5,110 bases of DNA, from positions 1-5,110 of the forward strand of contig BNTT01000184.1 in the NCBI GenBank assembly GCA_025996815.1, written 5' to 3'. How positions within the stretch are numbered: the stretch's first letter is position 1; every line of letters starts with the position of its first letter. The notes beneath the pieces were generated by a model, which saw nothing but the letters and a program-made list of their open reading frames with translations, ran no database searches and was not told where the DNA came from. This document shows positions 1-5,110 of the stretch, piece by piece. The translations under genes were made by a program, and so were the position numbers. Source of the stretch: Bacteroidia bacterium. Its GTDB lineage: Bacteria; Bacteroidota; Bacteroidia; Bacteroidales; Azobacteroidaceae.

Positions 1-527
1 TTACAAGAGCAAAATCTACAATGAAATACGAGGTTATTGAACAAAATTTCAACATTGACGAAGCCACAGGTTTGAGAGCGGACAAAACCGTAATACTGAC
101 GGTAGCAAAGTCAAAAAAACTTTATCCCGAAAAATTGCGTTTAGTCGAGTTTTACGACAGCGAGAACGATGAATGGCTCGTTTTTCTGACAAATAACTTT
201 GAAGTATCCGCACTTGAAGTTGCCTTTTTATACAAAAATCGTTGGCAAATCGAGGTCTTTTTCAAGTGGATAAAGCAAAATCTTGTCATTAAAAACCTGT
301 GGGGGCATTCTGTTAATGCTGTGAAAATCCACCTGTGGACGGCAATTTGCGTATATTTGACAGTCGCAGATTTGAAATACGCACTCAAAAGCAATTATTC
401 GATTTACGAAATAATGCAAATACTGGGTGTTTCCGCTTTCGACAAAACGCCCATACGTGAGTTGCTTACCGAACAACGTCAATGCAATCAAAATGTCAAA
501 GAACAACTAAATTTATTTGAATGTTAA
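1..527 (+). CDS. IS4-family DDE transposase, C-terminal part (5' end outside window)
   Basis: The product is a DDE (RNase H-fold) transposase that cuts and joins the ends of its own element. The frame is open to the left edge: the codons before the first Met (at 21) read T-R-A-K-S-T, resembling the conserved F-V-T-R-A-K segment of IS4-type transposases. The Met is therefore internal and the gene starts upstream of the window. The family signature Y-(2)-R-(3)-E-(6)-K is complete: Tyr codon at 231, Arg at 240, catalytic Glu at 252 and Lys at 273. After it come the usual W-G-H-S-x-N-A-V-K-I-H-L-W-T-A segment and a hydrophobic helix. The frame ends at a TAA (525-527) after N-L-F-E-C, a common type of ending in Bacteroidota IS4 elements. 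About 174 residues are visible, with no frameshift or internal stop, so this part looks intact. The first two catalytic Asp residues lie outside the window, so activity of the whole cannot be judged. Confidence 0.88.
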   Translation, partial: TRAKSTMKYEVIEQNFNIDEATGLRADKTVILTVAKSKKLYPEKLRLVEFYDSENDEWLVFLTNNFEVSALEVAFLYKNRWQIEVFFKWIKQNLVIKNLWGHSVNAVKIHLWTAICVYLTVADLKYALKSNYSIYEIMQILGVSAFDKTPIRELLTEQRQCNQNVKEQLNLFEC

Positions 528-557
528 TTCTTGTTAAATATTAACGCAACAGCAGTA
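1..557 (+). mobile_element. Right-hand part of an IS4-family insertion sequence, cut by the window edge
   Basis: This stretch is the 3' portion of an insertion sequence, recognised from the IS4-type transposase it encodes. The left end lies outside the window. The exact right end cannot be fixed because the matching left inverted repeat is not visible. In IS4-family elements the right inverted repeat normally lies within a few tens of bases after the transposase stop, so the boundary should fall between 528 and roughly 560. It could even include the ATG of the next gene, since CAGTAATG at 553-560 looks like a plausible element tip. GC content of the transposase part is about 39% (61-360), higher than most of the following gene, as expected for a separately acquired element. 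Confidence 0.7.
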
Positions 558-3500
558 ATGGATATTAAAGATTTTATATCAAAAGAATTAGAAAAAAGAA
601 AGCGAGATTATTTAGAATCGCCAGCTTCCATAATTGAACATTATAATATTGAACAAAGTAACATTCAATCTTATAATGGCAGACAGTTATTGGAATTACT
701 GCAAAATGCCGACGATGCTTCTGAAACAGCCAAAGAGAAAAAGGTGCTGATTCGTTTGCAAGATAATACTCTGATTATTGCAAATAACGGTGAAGCATTT
801 TCCGAAAAAGGTTTTGAATCAATTTTATACAGCAATTTAAGCCCTAAAGCAATGCAACAAAACAAAATCGGTCAAAAAGGGCTGGGTTTCCGTTCTATTT
901 TGAGTTGGGCAGAAAAAACTGAAATAATCAGTGGGAATGTTAAGGTCGGTTTTTCCGAAGAAATCGCCAAAAACTTTTTATCCGAATTAATTACAAACAC
1001 ACCTAATTTACAAACAGAAATTACAAAACGTTCAAAGGCAAAATATCCGATTGCTGTTTTAAGAGTACCAAAATTAGAAGATGTAAACGATGAGGAAAAG
1101 CAAGGTTTTGATACTGTAATCTCTTTGATACTGAAGGACGATATTATAGACGAAGTTCAGACACAAATCAGCACAAAAATCACAAAGGAGACTTTGGTTT
1201 TTCTTAATCATATAGAAGAGATAGAAATAGATAGTCCTGTCCAAAAATGTTTATTCAGAAAAACAAATGTTGACAATCAGATAACTGTATTTTTTGAAGA
1301 TTCATTGAATGATATACAAGAATCCAAGACTTGGACATTTAACAAAATACAGGGAAAACATAATGATAAAAATTATGAACTTGCAGTTGCTTGGAATGAC
1401 AATTTAGATGATACAGAAAATGTATTATTTACATACTTCAAAACCAAAGTCAATTTTCCGTTTCCCGCCCTTTTGCACGGAACTTTTGAATTAACACCTG
1501 ACAGAAATAATTTAGTAAACGACACAGATGGACACAATAAATTTCTTGCCGAAAAACTTGCGGAATTATTGATACATAGTGCTTTGAAAATTGCGTCACA
1601 AGACGAAAACGCGACTTACAAACCTTTGAAACTATTGAATATTGACTTTGATAGCATAGATGGCGTTTTGAAAGAATTTAACTTCAAGAATATATTGATT
1701 GAAGAAATTAAAGCAAGCAAGATTTTTCCAACCGTTAATGGTAATTATATCTCTCACGCAGAAAAGCCTGTTTATTATGACTATCCCATTGCTGATTTTC
1801 TAAATGGAGAAGACGTGAACAACTTGTTGGTGCATAGCAAGGAAGAAGAACTAACTACATTTGTGCAATCTATTGGAACATATTACTACATATTGACTCG
1901 TTATTTCAACATTGCTTATGAACGACGAAATAACTTTGAACAATTAGCAAAATTAATTTTCAATGCTTTGACCTATGAAAGATACAAAAAAGATTTGAAT
2001 AATATTGAGAATTTGCCTGAAATTTTAACAAATGCAGGAGGAAACTCTATTCCTTGGAACGCTGAAATATTTATTTTGTCAGAAAATGATACAATATTCA
2101 AGTTGCCAAAAATATTGAACATTCGTTTTGTTGCACCCGAACTTGTTCAAAAACTTTCCGAAGTATTTCAAACTGAAAAAACGGACGACTTGATTTCCAA
2201 ATTAGATCCATTTAATATCAAACAATATGATTTTTCAGAAATATCAAGATTATTGATAAAGCATTATTCTGATAAAAAAACAACAAAAGACAAAGTATTA
2301 GAATTACATACATATCTTTTTAAACTTTATAAAAATGAAACAAAGAGCCATTCTAAACCTGACAAACTTGATAACATAAACATTCCAATTATTACGCATA
2401 AGCAAAAAATTGAATATGCTGATAAGGTGTATTTCGGAAAATCTTACGAGAATGATTTAGCCGAAAAACTTTATAACTACGATAAAAACAAATTACTTGC
2501 TGATAAATCTGTTTTTAAATTAGAAAAAGAAAAAGATGAAAAAATTATTGACTATTTTCAATGGCTTGGCGTTGCTAAATTGCCAAGATATGAATTGAAG
2601 ATTATAGATGATTATGATGTTAAACAAGCATACGAAGAATATTTAAAAGTAAACAATGTTTATGTAGAATATCCAGAAATTAAAATAGGAAATTTTGATG
2701 GTATAGAAAATATTTTATTGAAAACCTCGATTGACAGTATTTTACATTGGATTGAACAAGAAAAGTTATTCAAGGAAACATTAGAAAAAAACAAAGAAAT
2801 ACTATCAGGAGCATGTATTAATAACTCAGGTCCTAATGGGGGGTGGCGACAAGGAGTATCAGGAAAAGATATACTCTCATACACAAAATGGCTAATTTCA
2901 ACTACAAAATTTTTACCTGTCATTTCAGATTCAGGCAAGGCAGAACCCGATAAATGCTGTTTATCAAAGACAATCACAAAAGATTTTGCCCCTTTTGTAG
3001 AAATTCCCAAAATAGATAAATCGACATTGTCAGAAAAACTTAAAATATCGGAAGAAACTATTGAAACCTACCTGACGTATTTGGGTGTCCATAGAGAAAT
3101 AAAAACATTTTCAGTAGATAACCTATATAAAATGCTTGCTTCATTGCCAAACTCCGATAAAGAAGGGAAAATTGCCACTAAAATTTACAGGGAAATTATT
3201 CATAATTATTACGATGAAAAGAAATTTGACGATACAAATTCTAATTACCAAAACTTTATAAAACAAGGACAAATACTTTGCGAGAAAAGCGGCAAAAGGG
3301 ATTATTATCCTGTATCACAATCCTTTTATATTGACAAAAAGACATACAGCAAAAATGTCCTTTCTCGTTTTCCTTTAGTGTGTATTGATAAAAAACGCGG
3401 GAAAGAGAAAGTATTTCGCCTTTTCGGAATAAAAGCATTGGAAAATATTAGTTTTAAAACTATTGAAACGCCAACACAGCATACATTAAATCCAGTTTTT

Positions 3501-5018
3501 ATTGAAGAAATCAATCGTTTTAAGGCATTGGTTTATGCCCTTCGTATCCGTCAAGATACAAAATTTGAGATTAAAAATCGCCTTAAAAAATTGAAAATAA
3601 ATATTTGTCAAAAAATTGATGCAAAATTTATTCATGGGGAAAATGAAGAAGCCTTTGATTGCGCCAATTTTGAATATATCAATACAAACGTTCATTCATT
3701 CTTTATTTTCGTTCCTGATACGATTTCTTCGCTCAATGATTTAAGAGAGGAAAATACCTTTTGTGATTCCATATCAGATATTTTTACAAGTATTATTGGC
3801 GTAGAAGAATACAGAAGTTTTATTTTAGACCTTTACTCAAAACAGGAAATTCATAGAGAGAGCAGATTGTTGCACGAATTAGAAGAAGAAAGCAATGAAA
3901 TTATTGAAGATTCTAAAAGTGCTTTAGATATTATTGATGATGTTAGATTATCATTTTGGCGTGCATTCTCACTATCATTGCCGAAAAAATCCAATACAGA
4001 CATTAGAAATGAAAAAGAATTGTCTGCATTTTTCCAAAAAATAAAATTAGACGGAGAAACAGTATCTAAATTTTCTGAAACGAATTTCTTTACGCAACTA
4101 TCTGACATTGATAATCAAGAAATCATATATAAACTTTTCATAGATTATAAAATTGATTATGAAAAATTTACTCTCCATTTTTCAGGTTTAAATTTTACAA
4201 AATACTACAATAATGAAATTGAGGACTTAAAAAGAAAATTTAAAAAAGAGTTTGAGATTCTTATGTTTCAACAATATCAATCAAAATCTGTATTTGATAA
4301 AATTAAATATTTTAGTTATATAGAAGAATATGAATATATTGAGTATGAAAATACAAATATCTTTCACATAAATATTGAGCAGTATTTTATAAAGTTAATT
4401 TGTGATAAGTTTTACATAGAATTGAAAGGAGAAAATATACCAAAACCCATTGAAACTATTATTGATGAAAACAAAAAATCATTTGATTCTATTCCTGCTT
4501 CTTTGATAGAAAACAAAGAAATTCAGGCACTTCTACTTTTCAACGAAAAAGATGAGATAGAGAAACGAATAAAAAAATATAATGCTGTTAAAACAGAAAA
4601 TGAAACATATAAAAGAAGAACTGATGGCTCTACGGATTGGCAGGCGTTGGCAAATAGCACAAAAGATATAGATTTCTCTAAAATCAGAATTGAAGAATGT
4701 AAATCAAGTTCAGTTGAAAATCTTTCATCCAATAATAATAAATTTCAAAATCATTCAAATCAGCGAAATGTTCAATTCAATACAAAAAATAATGAACAAA
4801 TAGGATTTATTGCTGAACATAAAGTTTATCTGAAATTGTGTGACAAATATGGAGAGGACAATGTTAATTGGATTTCAGAAAACGCATATAGAGCATATCC
4901 TGAAAAATTTATAACAAGAGAAGCCGGTAAGGGTTTTGATATGGAACTGACGGACAAAAATGGCAAAGTGCGTTTTATTGAAATGGTTCTACTGGGAATT
5001 GTGTGGAAAGAGCATTAA
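558..5018 (+). CDS. NO VEIN/sacsin-like GHKL ATPase with C-terminal NOV_C (DUF3883) domain, truncated by an IS
   Basis: This is a large, probably cytoplasmic protein (1486 residues from the ATG at 558) with no signal peptide or membrane segment. Residues ~40-320 form a GHKL ATPase of the sacsin/NO VEIN type. The N-box is E-L-L-Q-N-A-D-D-A (Glu46, Asn50, Asp53 region), the G1-like box I-A-N-N-G-E-A-F (74-81) and the glycine lid G-Q-K-G-L-G-F (105-111). The family motif H-G-x-F-x-L-T-x-D-R is at 307-316. Residues ~330-1380 are a long region I cannot assign, with acidic helical stretches near 1100-1130. An Asn/Ser-rich linker (~1383-1415) precedes a NOV_C domain beginning at Gly1416, with G-K-G-F-D and then R-F-I-E ending at Glu1475. 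The E-x-K lysine is missing because an insertion sequence begins at 4985; residues 1477-1486 are IS-encoded. An in-frame TTG at 531 is possible, but ATG 558 puts the N-box at about the usual distance from the start. No clear ribosome binding site is seen. GHKL plus NOV_C proteins are often linked to defence loci, but the function of this one is unproven. The domain call is firm and the role is inferred. Confidence 0.85.
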   Translation: MDIKDFISKELEKRKRDYLESPASIIEHYNIEQSNIQSYNGRQLLELLQNADDASETAKEKKVLIRLQDNTLIIANNGEAFSEKGFESILYSNLSPKAMQQNKIGQKGLGFRSILSWAEKTEIISGNVKVGFSEEIAKNFLSELITNTPNLQTEITKRSKAKYPIAVLRVPKLEDVNDEEKQGFDTVISLILKDDIIDEVQTQISTKITKETLVFLNHIEEIEIDSPVQKCLFRKTNVDNQITVFFEDSLNDIQESKTWTFNKIQGKHNDKNYELAVAWNDNLDDTENVLFTYFKTKVNFPFPALLHGTFELTPDRNNLVNDTDGHNKFLAEKLAELLIHSALKIASQDENATYKPLKLLNIDFDSIDGVLKEFNFKNILIEEIKASKIFPTVNGNYISHAEKPVYYDYPIADFLNGEDVNNLLVHSKEEELTTFVQSIGTYYYILTRYFNIAYERRNNFEQLAKLIFNALTYERYKKDLNNIENLPEILTNAGGNSIPWNAEIFILSENDTIFKLPKILNIRFVAPELVQKLSEVFQTEKTDDLISKLDPFNIKQYDFSEISRLLIKHYSDKKTTKDKVLELHTYLFKLYKNETKSHSKPDKLDNINIPIITHKQKIEYADKVYFGKSYENDLAEKLYNYDKNKLLADKSVFKLEKEKDEKIIDYFQWLGVAKLPRYELKIIDDYDVKQAYEEYLKVNNVYVEYPEIKIGNFDGIENILLKTSIDSILHWIEQEKLFKETLEKNKEILSGACINNSGPNGGWRQGVSGKDILSYTKWLISTTKFLPVISDSGKAEPDKCCLSKTITKDFAPFVEIPKIDKSTLSEKLKISEETIETYLTYLGVHREIKTFSVDNLYKMLASLPNSDKEGKIATKIYREIIHNYYDEKKFDDTNSNYQNFIKQGQILCEKSGKRDYYPVSQSFYIDKKTYSKNVLSRFPLVCIDKKRGKEKVFRLFGIKALENISFKTIETPTQHTLNPVFIEEINRFKALVYALRIRQDTKFEIKNRLKKLKINICQKIDAKFIHGENEEAFDCANFEYINTNVHSFFIFVPDTISSLNDLREENTFCDSISDIFTSIIGVEEYRSFILDLYSKQEIHRESRLLHELEEESNEIIEDSKSALDIIDDVRLSFWRAFSLSLPKKSNTDIRNEKELSAFFQKIKLDGETVSKFSETNFFTQLSDIDNQEIIYKLFIDYKIDYEKFTLHFSGLNFTKYYNNEIEDLKRKFKKEFEILMFQQYQSKSVFDKIKYFSYIEEYEYIEYENTNIFHINIEQYFIKLICDKFYIELKGENIPKPIETIIDENKKSFDSIPASLIENKEIQALLLFNEKDEIEKRIKKYNAVKTENETYKRRTDGSTDWQALANSTKDIDFSKIRIEECKSSSVENLSSNNNKFQNHSNQRNVQFNTKNNEQIGFIAEHKVYLKLCDKYGEDNVNWISENAYRAYPEKFITREAGKGFDMELTDKNGKVRFIEMVLLGIVWKEH
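4977..4984. repeat. Probable 8-bp target-site duplication, one copy (ATTGAAAT)
   Basis: These are the eight bases directly outside the tip of the right-hand insertion sequence. ISL3-family elements typically make 8-bp AT-rich duplications, and this octamer is AT-rich. The second copy would lie beyond the far end of the element, outside the window, so this is a prediction from the junction and not an observed repeat. Confidence 0.4.
4985..5013. repeat. Probable right terminal inverted repeat of the ISL3-like element
   Basis: The sequence from GGTTCTACTGG inward to about the GGAAAGAGC at 5005-5013 is taken as the terminal inverted repeat. It overlaps the last codons of the - strand transposase (F-P-H-N-S-Q then TAG). 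In the other direction it supplies the last residues of the interrupted ATPase protein (V-L-L-G-I-V-W-K-E-H then TAA at 5016). The inner limit is estimated because the partner repeat is not in the window. Confidence 0.5.
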
Positions 5019-5110
5019 ATCACCGTTAAAGAAGAGAATAGCCGTTCTGAAATTAGCGGTATTTCTATAACCTCTTCCGATTGTTTTTAACTCTTGTATT
5101 GCCCCGTTTA
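4989..5110 (-). CDS. Transposase, probably ISL3 family, last 39 codons only
   Basis: The - strand frame is open from the right edge (first full codon at 5108) to a TAG at 4991-4989. It encodes N-G-A-I-Q-E-L-K-T-I-G-R-G-Y-R-N, followed by T-A-N-F-R-T-A-I-L-F-F and ending F-P-H-N-S-Q. The pattern N-x-x-I-x-x-x-K-x-x-x-R-G-Y-R-N-x-x-N-F-R is the C-terminal tail that follows the final catalytic Glu in ISL3-type DDE transposases. That Glu would lie just past the window edge. No frameshift is visible in this tail. Another DDE transposase family with a similar R-G-Y-R-N tail cannot be excluded. The stretch was easy to miss because it is short and contains no start codon. Confidence 0.65.
   Translation of the reverse strand, partial: NGAIQELKTIGRGYRNTANFRTAILFFNGDLMLFPHNSQ

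Larger units (their letters stand above)
4985..5110 (-). mobile_element. End of an ISL3-like insertion sequence inserted in the ATPase gene
   Basis: The NOV_C coding sequence breaks off at 4984, and from 4985 the sequence reads as the end of a transposable element. The tip starts GGTTCTACTGG, matching the GG(C/T)TCT type of end that I recall for the ISL3 family. A transposase frame on the opposite strand stops only four bases inside the tip, at 4989. The transposase C-terminus points at this tip, so this is the right end of the element. The rest, including the other inverted repeat, continues past base 5110. Family assignment rests on a short tail and one end, so it is less certain than the presence of an element. 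Confidence 0.72.

Noticed and set aside
512..519. TTTATTTG resembling the Bacteroidota -7 promoter element (TAnnTTTG)
   Set aside because: It has one mismatch, lies inside the transposase coding sequence, and has no convincing -33 partner at the right spacing.
532..544. Small palindrome GTTAA-ATA-TTAAC after the transposase stop
   Set aside because: The stem is only five A/T-rich pairs with a three-base loop and no following T run. It is too weak to call a terminator or operator.
531..557. Start of the large gene at an in-frame TTG (nine extra residues)
   Set aside because: The extra residues M-L-N-I-N-A-T-A-V probably lie in or at the end of the IS4 element. No ribosome binding site favours the TTG, and ATG 558 places the N-box at a normal distance. 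It cannot be fully excluded.
2660..3010. 116-codon open frame on the - strand within the large gene
   Set aside because: It lies opposite a well-supported coding region, has no recognisable domain and reads as a shadow. The same applies to the other - strand frames between 152 and 4732.
4725..4795. AAT/AAA-rich run as a tandem DNA repeat
   Set aside because: It is an Asn/Lys-rich linker in a low-GC gene, without a regular repeat unit beyond a short AATAATAAT.
5031..5076. Imperfect inverted match GAAGAG ... CTCTTC near the right edge, a possible terminator stem
   Set aside because: The arms are six bases, about 35 bases apart, and lie within the - strand transposase coding tail, so chance is the simpler explanation.

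Overview
The window is AT-rich, with long lysine-, asparagine- and isoleucine-rich reading frames and no obvious Shine-Dalgarno sites. Together with the types of insertion sequence present, this suggests Bacteroidota. That assignment is an inference from composition and style; there is no rRNA or other taxonomic marker.

Layout. (1) Bases 1 to about 557 are the 3' end of an IS4-family insertion sequence on the + strand. They carry the last ~174 residues of its DDE transposase, including the Y-(2)-R-(3)-E-(6)-K signature; the element runs off the left edge. (2) Bases 558 to 4984 are one very long + strand gene for a multidomain protein. It has an N-terminal GHKL (Hsp90/sacsin/NO VEIN-type) ATPase domain, a long middle region of unknown function, an Asn/Ser-rich linker, and the start of a C-terminal NOV_C (formerly DUF3883) domain, which is thought to be nuclease-like. 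(3) From base 4985 to the right edge is the end of a second, unrelated insertion sequence, probably ISL3-family. Its transposase is on the - strand, and only the last 39 codons and the terminal inverted repeat are visible.

The main reading of the locus is that the large ATPase gene is not intact. The second insertion sequence cuts it just after the F-I-E of the expected E-x-K motif of the NOV_C domain, so the reading frame ends on about ten residues encoded by the inverted repeat. The first insertion sequence sits directly against the start codon and has probably replaced the native promoter region.

Proteins pairing a GHKL ATPase with NOV_C are often regarded as candidate anti-phage or conflict-system components. 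This one is therefore best read as a candidate defence gene broken by transposons. The window holds no partner genes that would test that role. I found no RNA genes, CRISPR arrays, origins or convincing terminators.
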